The notes under the pieces: model-generated
Told to the model about the DNA's origin: nothing
What the model saw: the letters and a program-made list of their open reading frames with translations, nothing else
The model's database searches: none
DNA from: JAAXTT01 sp964530215
GTDB taxonomy: Bacteria > Bacillota > Desulfotomaculia > Desulfotomaculales > Desulfocucumaceae
NCBI GenBank assembly: GCA_964530215.1
Contig: CAZHAJ010000016.1
Coordinates: forward strand, 1-21,215
Length of the DNA: 21,215 bases
Reading direction: 5' to 3'
Translations under genes and position numbers: made by a program
Shown here: positions 7,634-15,216 of the stretch, one piece after another
Layout: each line of letters begins with the position of its first letter
How positions within the stretch are numbered: position 1 is the stretch's first letter

Positions 7634-7637
7634 TGCT

Positions 7638-8768
7638 TTATTCCTGAATATTAAGAGCTGCATTTAACACTGCAATTCTGGTATAATGTCTCGACATTCC
7701 ACCTTGGAGATATACGGCATATGGTTCCCGGATAGGTGCATCTGCACTTAGCTCTATTGATGCACCTTGGGTAAAGCAGCCGGCTGCCATTATTATTTTA
7801 TTGTCATAACCCGGCATATCATCAGGTATGGGAACCGCACCGGAATCCACCGGTGAAGCACTTTGTATTCCTTGGCAGAACTTGATTACCTTCTTTTCAG
7901 AACCCAGTAAGATGGTTTGAATTATATCTGTTCTGACCTCATTATAAGCAGGAAATGTTTTATATCCCAGCTTTTCAAAAAGTCTGGCAGCAAAAACCGC
8001 ACCATGTAGTGATTCTGCAACTATTCTGGGTGCCAGAAATAAACCTTGGAATAATAGTCTTACATAATCTGGAGAAGGTCCAATTTCCGAACCTACTCCT
8101 GGGGCTGTCCACCTTGCGGCAGCCATTTCCACTAAATTTTCTTTACCTATAACGTAACCTCCCGATGGGGCCAAACCGCCCCCCGGATTCTTAATCAGGG
8201 ATCCCGCCACAAGGTCAGCTCCTACCTGTGTGGGTTCCAGAGACTCAACGAATTCGCCGTAGCAGTTGTCAACAAAAACTATAAGTTCTTTGTTGCATTC
8301 CTTGACGAACTTTATTAGCTGAGACAGTTCTGCTATATTGATTGAGGGTCTAAGGGAATATCCCCTGGATCTTTGTATATAAACCACCTTGGTTTTTTTG
8401 TTAATGGCTTTCTTAATTCCGGCATAGTCAGGCAACCCTTTAAGTAAATCCACTTGACTATAGCTAATCCCAAACTCCTTTAGTGAGCCTTGTCCGCTGT
8501 CGTTGATACCTATCATGCTGTGCAAAGAGTCATAAGGCAAACCCACCACTGACAATAGTTCATCACCCGGTCTTAATACACCAAAGAGACAGAGGGCTAT
8601 GGCATGGGTTCCGCTGACAATTTGGCTTCTTACCAACGCTGATTGAGCGCCGAAAATTCCGGCGTATATCTCTTCTAATTTATCCCGGGCAGAATCATTG
8701 TATCCGTAGCCGGTGGATCCTTTTAGGTGATAGTCAGAAACACCCAGTCCAGAAAATTGCTCCAACAC
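7638..8768 (-). CDS. Methionine gamma-lyase-family PLP protein (aluminium-resistance / YnbB type), N-terminus probably longer
   Basis: A fold-type I PLP enzyme of the group annotated as aluminium-resistance protein or methionine gamma-lyase family (B. subtilis YnbB relatives). Its real substrate is not established. The visible part has STGYGYND, the PLP-site block SQIVSGTHAIALCLFG, Asp167 (VDNCYGEF) and the Schiff-base lysine Lys193 in SLIKNPGGG. The GTG at 8766-8768 gives 376 aa but has no ribosome binding site, and relatives are about 40 residues longer at this end. The frame stays open upstream and encodes plausible family sequence back to about 8879, directly behind AAGGATGGTG, yet contains no ATG, GTG or TTG. 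See the finding on this start. Confidence 0.85.
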   Translation of the reverse strand: MLEQFSGLGVSDYHLKGSTGYGYNDSARDKLEEIYAGIFGAQSALVRSQIVSGTHAIALCLFGVLRPGDELLSVVGLPYDSLHSMIGINDSGQGSLKEFGISYSQVDLLKGLPDYAGIKKAINKKTKVVYIQRSRGYSLRPSINIAELSQLIKFVKECNKELIVFVDNCYGEFVESLEPTQVGADLVAGSLIKNPGGGLAPSGGYVIGKENLVEMAAARWTAPGVGSEIGPSPDYVRLLFQGLFLAPRIVAESLHGAVFAARLFEKLGYKTFPAYNEVRTDIIQTILLGSEKKVIKFCQGIQSASPVDSGAVPIPDDMPGYDNKIIMAAGCFTQGASIELSADAPIREPYAVYLQGGMSRHYTRIAVLNAALNIQE

Positions 8769-8910
8769 TTTTTTGTGATTAACATAAGCATTTTCTTCAA
8801 TTTGCCTGGATATATCATAGATATCTTCATCTACCTGTTTTGCAAGTTTATCTAAAGCATCGATATTTAAAATAAAAATGCACCATCCTTAACAGCTTTT
8901 ATCTTTCATA

Positions 8911-9861
8911 TTATAAATCATTTCGCGCTTTTATCATATCTTCTCTGCTTATCGTCATGAGATCCTCTCTGTTTAGTTTCTTTAGTTTAATTAATCTAAC
9001 AGCCTGGCTTCGCATTGAGCGCTCTATTATATTCCTGACCAATCTGGCATTACCGTTGTGCTTCGACTTTGAACTGCTTTCAATAATATGTCTAAGTTCT
9101 TCTTTTGCAGAAGTTGATAGAGTATATTGTCTCTGTTTCAGCATCATGTCGGCTATGTCCAGCAATTCTTTAGTGGAGTAGTCCGGAAAGTGTAACTGAA
9201 TAGGGAACCTTGATCTCAGCCCAGGATTTGCCTGGAGAAACCACTCCATCTCATCATTGTATCCTGCTAAAATTAAGACAAGGTTATCTCGATGATCTTC
9301 CATTCCTTTACAGAGGCAGTCTATAGCTTCCTTGCCAAAATCTTTTTCTCCTCCTCTGGCTAAAGAATAAGCTTCGTCTATGAATAGTACACCCCCCAGA
9401 GATTTTTTTATATGCTCTCTGGTTCGCTGAGCTGTGTGGCCTATGTATTCTCCCACCAGATCTGCCCTTTCAATCTCTATCACATGACCTTTTTCCAAGA
9501 TATTCATTTCTCTAAATAAATTACCCAGTATTCTTGCTACCGTAGTTTTCCCGGTACCGGGATTACCTTTAAAAATCATGTGGAGCACGGTATTCTCATT
9601 ATTGAGCTCTTCAATTTGTCTTTTTCTTTGGATCTCTACATAAGCATAAATTTCATGAATTAACTGTTTAATTTTTTCCATTCCCACCAGTATATTTAAT
9701 TCAGAAAAAATATCACTCAACGCTGTTCTTTTTTTGTTGTCCTGAAAAGGTGATTTTTTCTCATTAGTCCGGTTGGAATGAAGTTGTTTTTTGGACTGAG
9801 GTCCTGTGCTTTTATATTTAGTGGGAGTTGAACTGATGATTGGCCTGATATTAACCCTCAA
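8911..9861 (-). CDS. spoVK: SpoVK-like AAA+ ATPase
   Basis: A 316-residue single-domain AAA+ protein of the CbxX/SpoVK family. In B. subtilis SpoVK is a mother-cell sporulation protein; its molecular substrate is not known. The first 50 residues or so are basic, polar and probably disordered. The ATPase core follows, with Walker A GNPGTGKTT (99-107), Walker B VLFIDEAYSL (158-167), sensor-1 LILAGYND and the arginine-finger region NPGLRSRF. A GTG at 9868-9870 is in frame, but the TTG at 9859-9861 has a GGGAGG ribosome binding site about 8 bases upstream and is preferred. It follows the hfq terminator, so it needs its own promoter. SpoVK downstream of hfq and miaA is common in spore-forming Clostridia. 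Confidence 0.85.
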   Translation of the reverse strand: MRVNIRPIISSTPTKYKSTGPQSKKQLHSNRTNEKKSPFQDNKKRTALSDIFSELNILVGMEKIKQLIHEIYAYVEIQRKRQIEELNNENTVLHMIFKGNPGTGKTTVARILGNLFREMNILEKGHVIEIERADLVGEYIGHTAQRTREHIKKSLGGVLFIDEAYSLARGGEKDFGKEAIDCLCKGMEDHRDNLVLILAGYNDEMEWFLQANPGLRSRFPIQLHFPDYSTKELLDIADMMLKQRQYTLSTSAKEELRHIIESSSKSKHNGNARLVRNIIERSMRSQAVRLIKLKKLNREDLMTISREDMIKARNDL

Positions 9862-9884
9862 AGAAATCACCTCCCTGACTATAG

Positions 9885-9890
9885 ATTATA
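9885..9890 (-). promoter_or_regulatory. Possible -10 box for spoVK
   Basis: A TATAAT on the minus strand lies 23 bases before the TTG start. A TTGGAA hexamer (9910-9915) is 19 bases upstream, a long spacer. A promoter is expected here because hfq ends in a terminator just before, but a sporulation-sigma promoter could not be recognised or excluded. Confidence 0.35.
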
Positions 9891-9948
9891 CGCTGAATGG
9901 GGGGAGGTGTTCCAATAAAGGAGATAATTATATATGTTATTGTTTACT

Positions 9949-9981
9949 AAAAAAAAGAAAGTCTCCCATAAATAAGAGACT
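9949..9981 (-). terminator. Rho-independent terminator of the mutS-hfq operon
   Basis: On the minus strand the arms AGTCTC and GAGACT (9976-9981 and 9960-9965) enclose a 10-base loop and are followed by TTCTTTTTTTT. It lies about 20 bases past the hfq stop codon. Confidence 0.85.
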
Positions 9982-10003
9982 GTTGTTTTCTATATATAAA
10001 GCA

Positions 10004-10246
10004 CTAAACCGATTTTGTCTCGGTGATTGTTGTATTTACCGGTTTTAGGGGACTAATGGTGGAAATGGCATGTTTATAAACCATCATCTGTTTTCCTTCA
10101 CATTCCAAAATTACCGTAAAGTTATCAAATCCTTTTACCATTCCCTTTAGCTGGAAACCATTTACCAGGAATATGGTAACAGGAATGTTTTCTTTTCGCA
10201 CTTGATTTAAAAAGGCATCCTGCAGATTTATCTGTGTCTTTGTCAT
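10004..10246 (-). CDS. hfq: RNA chaperone Hfq
   Basis: An 80-residue Sm-like protein that forms hexameric rings and helps small RNAs pair with mRNAs. The N-terminal NLQDAFLNQVRKENIPVTIFLVNGFQLKG block and the Sm2 motif YKHAIS (57-62) are typical. The C-terminal tail is short, as in Firmicutes. The ATG at 10244-10246 has GGAGG 8 bases upstream; a GTG- or ATG-type start further out at 10261 would lengthen the N-terminus by five unusual residues. It lies 57 bases after miaA, an arrangement conserved across many bacteria, and is the last gene before the terminator. Confidence 0.96.
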   Translation of the reverse strand: MTKTQINLQDAFLNQVRKENIPVTIFLVNGFQLKGMVKGFDNFTVILECEGKQMMVYKHAISTISPLKPVNTTITETKSV

Positions 10247-10303
10247 ACAAAGAACCTCCATTGGTATATTTTTCTATCTATCTAAAAAAACATTCGACAC
10301 CTT

Positions 10304-11245
10304 TCAAAATACTCCTTCTGCTGCCCTTGCAATTTCGCTTAATATTTCATCACAGTCTTTTTTGTCTGTATAAATCCAATTTATTCTGTTGTCTTTTTTA
10401 AACCAGGTTAGTTGGCGTTTTGCAAAACGTCTGGTATTCATTTTTAATAAATCTATAGATTGCTCAAGGGATAGTTCTCCCTTAATATATTGAACAATTT
10501 CTTTGTATCCCAGTCCCTGCATTGAGTTCAATTGTGGGCTGTAGCCCTTATCCAAAAGACTTGCAACCTCATCCACTAGACCGCTCTCCAGCATCTTATC
10601 CACTCTTTTTTCGATGTTTCTGTATAGCTCTTTTCTATCCAATGTTAATCCATAAAACAATAGATTATAGTGGGATTTATTTTCCTTGCTAATACTTTGT
10701 GACATTGTTTTGCCTGTTAAATAGTATACTTCCAGCGCTCGAATTATTCTCTTTACATTATTTTCATGTAAAGTGGATGCAGTGTAAGGGTCTAGTTTTT
10801 GAAGTTTCTTGAACAAATTTTCTTTGCCAAACTCTTCACATTCTTGCATTAGCTTCTCTCTTAGTTTCAAATCAGTCCCTGCCTCAGTGAACACATAATT
10901 ATCAATCACTCCGTTAATGTAGAGTCCTGTTCCCCCTACCATAATCGGCAGATTACCCCGTTGATAGACTTCCTTGATTATTATTTTTGAGTTGTGGCAA
11001 TACAATGCCGCATTGTATTGCTCATCCGGCTCTACAATGTCAATCATGTGGTGCGGAATAAGCTTTTGTTGCTGCAAGCTGGGCTTAGCTGTACCGATAT
11101 CCATTCCTCGATATATAAGCATTGAATCTGCGGATACAATTTCACCCTTAAGTCTCTGAGCCAACTGTAATGATATATCTGTCTTCCCAGAGGCAGTTGG
11201 TCCTGCCAGTACCATCAGCGGGATTTTGTCGTGTATTTCATACAC
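10304..11245 (-). CDS. miaA: tRNA dimethylallyltransferase MiaA
   Basis: A 313-residue enzyme that transfers a dimethylallyl group to N6 of A37 in tRNAs reading UNN codons. The P-loop GPTASGKT (15-22), the SADSMLIYRGMDIGTAKP segment around Asp40, and GGTGLYI identify the family. The ending LTWFKKD followed by a short tail is typical. The start is GTG at 11243-11245, overlapping the end of the methyltransferase gene by 8 bases and lying inside the G-run of its own ribosome binding site; an ATG at 11213-11215 is too close to the P-loop and has no binding site. MiaB, which modifies the same base further, is encoded at the right end of the window. It is co-transcribed with hfq downstream. Confidence 0.94.
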   Translation of the reverse strand: MYEIHDKIPLMVLAGPTASGKTDISLQLAQRLKGEIVSADSMLIYRGMDIGTAKPSLQQQKLIPHHMIDIVEPDEQYNAALYCHNSKIIIKEVYQRGNLPIMVGGTGLYINGVIDNYVFTEAGTDLKLREKLMQECEEFGKENLFKKLQKLDPYTASTLHENNVKRIIRALEVYYLTGKTMSQSISKENKSHYNLLFYGLTLDRKELYRNIEKRVDKMLESGLVDEVASLLDKGYSPQLNSMQGLGYKEIVQYIKGELSLEQSIDLLKMNTRRFAKRQLTWFKKDNRINWIYTDKKDCDEILSEIARAAEGVF

Positions 11246-12029
11246 CCCCCTTTATCAATATTCCATAGGCTATTGAGGAGTGTTTTCCCCCTGATACAGT
11301 TCTGATACCCAGTCTGGAAAGCTCTGTTCCCGTAGAGGACTCTTTTATAACCACTCTTTTCCTTGCCACCCGAAAAGCATCTTTTATTGTTTCTTGGGAC
11401 AGCGGGGCGTAATCGGCAAGTGGTCTCAAAGTGTTGATGGAGCAAGATTTTTTGTTTGGAGCTCTAAACATTGGGTCAAAATATACTATATCAACAGAGT
11501 TATCAGGAAGGGTTTTTATATAATCACGATGATCTGTGGAAATTACCTTTATTTTCCTCATGGCGCCCATTAAATCCGGATCACTGTTATCTACATATGA
11601 TTTCATTCCTTCACTAACAATTAATCCGATAATAGTGGATTTTTCTAATCCTATGATGTTTCCGCTTCCCGTAAAGTAAGAAGCAATCAAAGCATCTGAG
11701 CCAAGTCCCAAAGTGCAGTCCAGAAGGCTGTCACCATGTTTGAGATCCATAGCCTTAATCATTTGGTCAGTTTTCCCATTTTTAATTTCTTTTATGCGCA
11801 GTTTTGCTATGCCGGGGTGATAAAAAAACTCCCCCCCATGTGATATAAAAGTAATTTTACTGCTACACACTACAAGGATTCCAAGCATATCGTTACTCTC
11901 GATCATATCTTGTATTCCTTGATTTCTTCTGTGGAAGAACGGTGCATTTAGGAGATGACTAATTTTTTTAGCCTTTGTGGTTAAATTTTCATTTTCTCTT
12001 AGGGATGTAGTAACTGCAAAATATTTCAT
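11238..12029 (-). CDS. Class I SAM-dependent methyltransferase, RsmJ-like
   Basis: A 263-residue Rossmann-fold methyltransferase. The SAM-binding loop is LDCTLGLGSDALIASYF, followed by an acidic strand end (NIIGLEKS), and the catalytic-type motif is VYFDPMF. The arrangement resembles the family of RsmJ, which methylates guanine 1516 of 16S rRNA, and the Firmicute YpiP-like proteins; the substrate here is not proven. The first 50 residues or so contain HLLNAPFFHRRNQGIQDM, seen in this group. The ATG at 12027-12029 has only a weak GGA upstream, 27 bases after mutL. The stop (TGA) overlaps the miaA start, so translation is probably coupled. Confidence 0.82.
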   Translation of the reverse strand: MKYFAVTTSLRENENLTTKAKKISHLLNAPFFHRRNQGIQDMIESNDMLGILVVCSSKITFISHGGEFFYHPGIAKLRIKEIKNGKTDQMIKAMDLKHGDSLLDCTLGLGSDALIASYFTGSGNIIGLEKSTIIGLIVSEGMKSYVDNSDPDLMGAMRKIKVISTDHRDYIKTLPDNSVDIVYFDPMFRAPNKKSCSINTLRPLADYAPLSQETIKDAFRVARKRVVIKESSTGTELSRLGIRTVSGGKHSSIAYGILIKGGV

Positions 12030-12056
12030 TAGTGTCCATTCCGTTTTTAAATAATA

Positions 12057-13835
12057 TTATGTTCTTTTGAAGCGTGCTCTCAACTCTTGCTCGGTAATGT
12101 AGATTATGGTAGGTCTGCCATGGGGACAAGAGTATGGTACCCTTGTTTTTTTTAAGTCGTTTATGATTGCCCAAGCCTCATCAGCGGATGAACGTGTTCC
12201 AGCTTTAATTGCTGCTTTGCAGGCAGCGGAAGCAGCAATATCGTCAACAATTTTTTCCTTGACAATATTACCTGATTCCATTATGGACTCTAAAGAGTCT
12301 CTCAGCAGTTCTTCCGGAGGCAGTCCGGGAAGTTCAGATGGCACTTCTCTAATCATTACCGAACATGAGTCCAAGGTTTCAATGATTATTCCCAGTGAAG
12401 ACAATAACCCCATATGATTTTCTGCAGTTTGGTATTCTCTTAAACTCAACTGAATTATTTGGGGTACCAATAGAATTTGGGTTTTAATAGTGTCCTGGGA
12501 AAATAGTTGTAGTATTTGTTCATACAGTATTCTCTCATGGGCCGCATGATGGTCAATAACCATCATACCCTTACTGCATCCTGCCAATATATAGCTGGTG
12601 GGTAGAAACCCGATGGGATATGCATCTGCCAGTGGGTCATTACTGTCTAAATCATTGTTTTTTGGTTCAGGTATTTGGCTATTATCTATATTTGGTGCTG
12701 TAAGAAGGTCATCCAACGGTCTTTTTTCAAAAAATTTCAGATGTTGGTTCTCACTTGAATATGGGAAGTCTCCTTGCTCAGTTTTGGAGACATGTGCTGG
12801 AACCTTCATTGGTTCATTGATTGCTGGCGTGTATGCCGGTATAATGCAATCCGACCTAAGGGTTGCGGCAACAGTTCTTCTGACGAGATTGAACAGTTTG
12901 TTTTCACCAGATACCCTTACGGTCATTTTTGAGGGATGCACATTAATATCCAGTTGGCTTGGTGCCACTGAAACCGTAATGACTGCCAAAGGATAGCGTC
13001 CTTTAGGCAATAAGGTGCCATATCCCTCAATAATGGCGGTATTAATTAAATAATTATAAACATATCGCCCATTGATTATTGAGGTAAGATTTTTTTTTGT
13101 ACTTCTGTTTATCGACGGTGGAGATACCAGTCCCTTAATTACTATGTCTTCTTCAAAATTCTCGAAAGATATCATTTCTTTGGCCACTTGAGCACCGTAA
13201 ATTGCAGCCAAAGTGTTCAATAGTTTGTTGTCGCCTGAAGTATTTAATAAATTTCTTCCGTCTATGGTTAATTTTATGCTGATATCCGGCCTTGTTAATG
13301 CCAAACGGGAAACAACATCAATAATTTTTCCGTTTTCAGTTGAAATAGATTTCATGTGTTTCAATCTGGCTGGAGTATTAAAAAATAGATTCTGAACTGA
13401 AATGGATGTTCCCGGGGGACAGCCTTGAGGTGATCGCGACAGCAAGCGACCCCCTTGCATTTCCAGTTTTGTGCCTTTTACTGTCTCAAGGGGTCTGGTA
13501 ATCATTACTGTTTTACTTACTGCGGCTATACTGGGTAAAGCTTCACCCCGAAACCCCATGGAGGCAATTTCCTCCAGGTCCGACAGGGAGGTAATCTTGC
13601 TGGTGGCGTGTCTTTGAAAAGCCATAGTACAGTCGTCCTCATCCATGCCAAAGCCATTGTCAATAACTTTAATCTCTTGCAGACCACCACCTTTTATTTC
13701 TATATCTATTCTGGTTGCTCCGGCATCAAAGGAATTCTCCGTCAGTTCTTTTACTACGGAAGAAGGCCTTTCCACAACTTCACCGGCAGCAATCTGATTT
13801 GTGGTGGCTTCATCCAATAATATAATTTTGGGCAT
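12057..13835 (-). CDS. mutL: DNA mismatch repair protein MutL
   Basis: A 592-residue GHKL ATPase that couples MutS to strand incision. The ATP site is visible: NQIAAGEVVERP, NSFDAGA (34-40), DNGFGM (59-64) and GFRGEAL (94-100). The C-terminal endonuclease part has DHHAAHERILYE starting at 428, where most relatives read Asp-Gln-His, then ACKAAIKAG (538-546) and CPHGRP (570-575), so it should be an active nicking-type MutL. A linker of about 100 residues, rich in polar residues, separates the domains. The ATG at 13833-13835 has GGGGGTG about 9 bases upstream, inside the end of the deacetylase gene, which stops 4 bases earlier. An in-frame ATG 20 codons further upstream overlaps that gene and is unlikely. 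Confidence 0.96.
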   Translation of the reverse strand: MPKIILLDEATTNQIAAGEVVERPSSVVKELTENSFDAGATRIDIEIKGGGLQEIKVIDNGFGMDEDDCTMAFQRHATSKITSLSDLEEIASMGFRGEALPSIAAVSKTVMITRPLETVKGTKLEMQGGRLLSRSPQGCPPGTSISVQNLFFNTPARLKHMKSISTENGKIIDVVSRLALTRPDISIKLTIDGRNLLNTSGDNKLLNTLAAIYGAQVAKEMISFENFEEDIVIKGLVSPPSINRSTKKNLTSIINGRYVYNYLINTAIIEGYGTLLPKGRYPLAVITVSVAPSQLDINVHPSKMTVRVSGENKLFNLVRRTVAATLRSDCIIPAYTPAINEPMKVPAHVSKTEQGDFPYSSENQHLKFFEKRPLDDLLTAPNIDNSQIPEPKNNDLDSNDPLADAYPIGFLPTSYILAGCSKGMMVIDHHAAHERILYEQILQLFSQDTIKTQILLVPQIIQLSLREYQTAENHMGLLSSLGIIIETLDSCSVMIREVPSELPGLPPEELLRDSLESIMESGNIVKEKIVDDIAASAACKAAIKAGTRSSADEAWAIINDLKKTRVPYSCPHGRPTIIYITEQELRARFKRT

Positions 13836-13839
13836 ATTT

Positions 13840-14475
13840 CTACACCCCCTGTGCCGGACCTTGAGATTTCCATTCTTTCTTTTGGGATAAATCATAGGAT
13901 AAACAGATGTCTGTAACTTTATCCTGAAGCATTACCAAATTATATTTTCCCTGGGCCATAATTTTTTCGTCATAAAGTGTATAAGCTTCGTTGAAGCATT
14001 GCGAGCACGAGTCCATAGGAATTGATATGGCCATTAGGGTGGCAAAATGACCATAATCCCTGGTAGCTTTTGATTCTATAGCCAGATAACCAGGACAGTT
14101 GCCGCATATCCTAACCTTTTCAATTTGTGTTTCTTCAATATAATCGGTGTCGTAATATATATCCTTTTTAATCTGGTAAAATTTACCGCTGCCAAATTTT
14201 GAGGCAATATCGATGTTATCCTTGTTTTCCCATACAGACAACATGTTTTCCACCATTTTTTGAACTTGGACAAAGCTATGGGGATTTTCCCTAAATACTG
14301 TGCTGTCGAGTTCCGGCTCTTTAACATTAGAATAGTCTATATTGGCAAGAGCCATTAAAATAGCCATATTTACGTAAGGTAGTGCGGTTTCTATGGCATA
14401 ACCCCCTTCCAACACTGCCAGATGAGGATTTAGTTTTTTGGTGAAGTCGTCATATCCTTGGGCGGTAAAATTCAT
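13840..14475 (-). CDS. Histone-deacetylase-like protein, C-terminal part downstream of the in-frame UGA
   Basis: This frame is the direct continuation of the upstream deacetylase reading frame after one UGA and one AGC codon. It begins with the family sequence MNFTAQGY and carries the catalytic Gly-Gly-Tyr (LEGGY, Tyr26 here, Tyr273 in the joined protein). Next comes a C-terminal extension with four paired cysteines, CGNC and CSQC (371/374 and 404/407 joined), which looks like a small zinc- or metal-binding module. The ATG 3 bases after the UGA has no ribosome binding site, so independent initiation is doubtful, though termination-reinitiation is possible. The frame is otherwise intact for 211 codons, with no frameshift or second stop. 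It overlaps the mutL ribosome binding site at its end. It could be half of one selenocysteine or readthrough protein, a coupled second chain, or a fresh pseudogene. Confidence 0.75.
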   Translation of the reverse strand: MNFTAQGYDDFTKKLNPHLAVLEGGYAIETALPYVNMAILMALANIDYSNVKEPELDSTVFRENPHSFVQVQKMVENMLSVWENKDNIDIASKFGSGKFYQIKKDIYYDTDYIEETQIEKVRICGNCPGYLAIESKATRDYGHFATLMAISIPMDSCSQCFNEAYTLYDEKIMAQGKYNLVMLQDKVTDICLSYDLSQKKEWKSQGPAQGV

Positions 14476-14482
14476 GCTTCAC
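14441..14482 (-). other. In-frame UGA with SECIS-like hairpin in the deacetylase gene
   Basis: The UGA is at 14479-14481. On the transcript, GUGAAG (14482-14477, including the UGA) can pair with CUUCAC (14446-14441). Inside, CAUG can pair with UAUG, and ACC-type bases with GG, leaving an apical loop GCCCAA (14463-14458) that starts with G, 16 bases after the UGA. Bacterial SECIS elements need a small hairpin just after the UGA with a G at the start of the loop. The upper stem is short and interrupted, so this is only suggestive. Confidence 0.35.
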
Positions 14483-15216
14483 AGGGGGTCGGTGAAATGA
14501 TTGTCCTGTCCTGCAGAGTTTATAATAAAATCAGGTTTAAAATCCTCAATTACGGGTAAAATCAAGTTGTCAACTATATAATTAAAGGTTTGGTCAGTCA
14601 TGCCCGGAGGTAGTGGTATATTCAGGGTGCGGGCATAGGCACCAGGTCCACCCAGTTCATGATTAAAACCAGTTCCCGGGAAAATTGTTCTTCCGTCTTG
14701 ATGAAAAGATATAAACAATACGTTGGGATCATGATAAAAGATCTCTTGGGTACCGTCACCATGGTGAACATCGGAATCTACTATGACCACCCGCTGTATT
14801 CCATGAACCCTTCTAAGGTATTCAACCAGCACTGCTTCATTGTTAATATTACAAAATCCTCTGTTACCGTGGACTACTCTCATGGCGTGGTGACCTGGAG
14901 GTCGAACCATGGCGAAACCATTTTTTATTTCTCCGGATAATACACTGTCTCCCAGAGATAAAGCTGCTCCTGCAGCTATCATATGGGCTTCGGTAACTTG
15001 GCTTTGAACCCTTGGGACGCAAAAATGAACCCTGGCAATATCATGAATCGTGGCCAATTTAGGAGGATATTCTATTATTTCAGGAAGATCCAAAAGTCCT
15101 TCCTCGAAGATTTGGTCTCTTGTATAAAGAAGTCTTTCTTCTCTTTCAGGGTGGGTTGGGGATATTGCCCAGTCAAAAGCCGGGAAAAAGATCACACCAG
15201 TGGGCCTAGTTGTCAT
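14479..15216 (-). CDS. Histone-deacetylase-like protein, N-terminal part ending at the in-frame UGA
   Basis: Residues 1-245 of an arginase-fold deacetylase of the HDAC/AcuC/acetylpolyamine amidohydrolase superfamily. Motifs are RPPGHHA with the His109-His110 dyad, DSDVHHGDGT with zinc ligands Asp149 and His151, and SAGQDNHFTDPL with the third ligand Asp238. The UGA comes at codon 246, so the first product has all metal ligands but lacks the GGY catalytic tyrosine and the rest of the fold. It should be inactive alone. The joined protein would be 458 residues. The ATG at 15214-15216 directly follows the stop of the hydantoinase-like gene and has GGAGG 9 bases upstream. Substrate unknown; bacterial members act on acetylated proteins, polyamines or other small acetyl amides. 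Confidence 0.85.
   Translation of the reverse strand: MTTRPTGVIFFPAFDWAISPTHPEREERLLYTRDQIFEEGLLDLPEIIEYPPKLATIHDIARVHFCVPRVQSQVTEAHMIAAGAALSLGDSVLSGEIKNGFAMVRPPGHHAMRVVHGNRGFCNINNEAVLVEYLRRVHGIQRVVIVDSDVHHGDGTQEIFYHDPNVLFISFHQDGRTIFPGTGFNHELGGPGAYARTLNIPLPPGMTDQTFNYIVDNLILPVIEDFKPDFIINSAGQDNHFTDPL

Noticed and set aside
8854..8889. A 12-codon minus-strand frame (ATG inside AAGGATGG) as a leader peptide before the gamma-lyase-like gene
   Set aside because: No attenuator-like hairpins or repeated regulatory codons follow, and it is easily explained as chance overlap with the ribosome binding site.
11215..11445. A 76-codon minus-strand frame overlapping the methyltransferase and miaA starts
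   Set aside because: It lies wholly inside the methyltransferase/miaA junction, has no family resemblance, and is a shadow frame.
12614..12630. The long polar linker of MutL as a sign of damage or fusion
   Set aside because: A variable, poorly conserved linker between ATPase and endonuclease domains is normal in MutL.
14479..14481. Reassignment of UGA to an amino acid throughout the genome
   Set aside because: Intact genes in the window end in TGA at the expected family C-terminus (fumarase alpha, both mutase subunits, miaA, the methyltransferase), and tryptophans are TGG.
14473..14484. Frameshift as the cause of the split deacetylase
   Set aside because: Both halves are in the same frame and join with one UGA and one AGC codon and no missing residues, so a shift is not needed.
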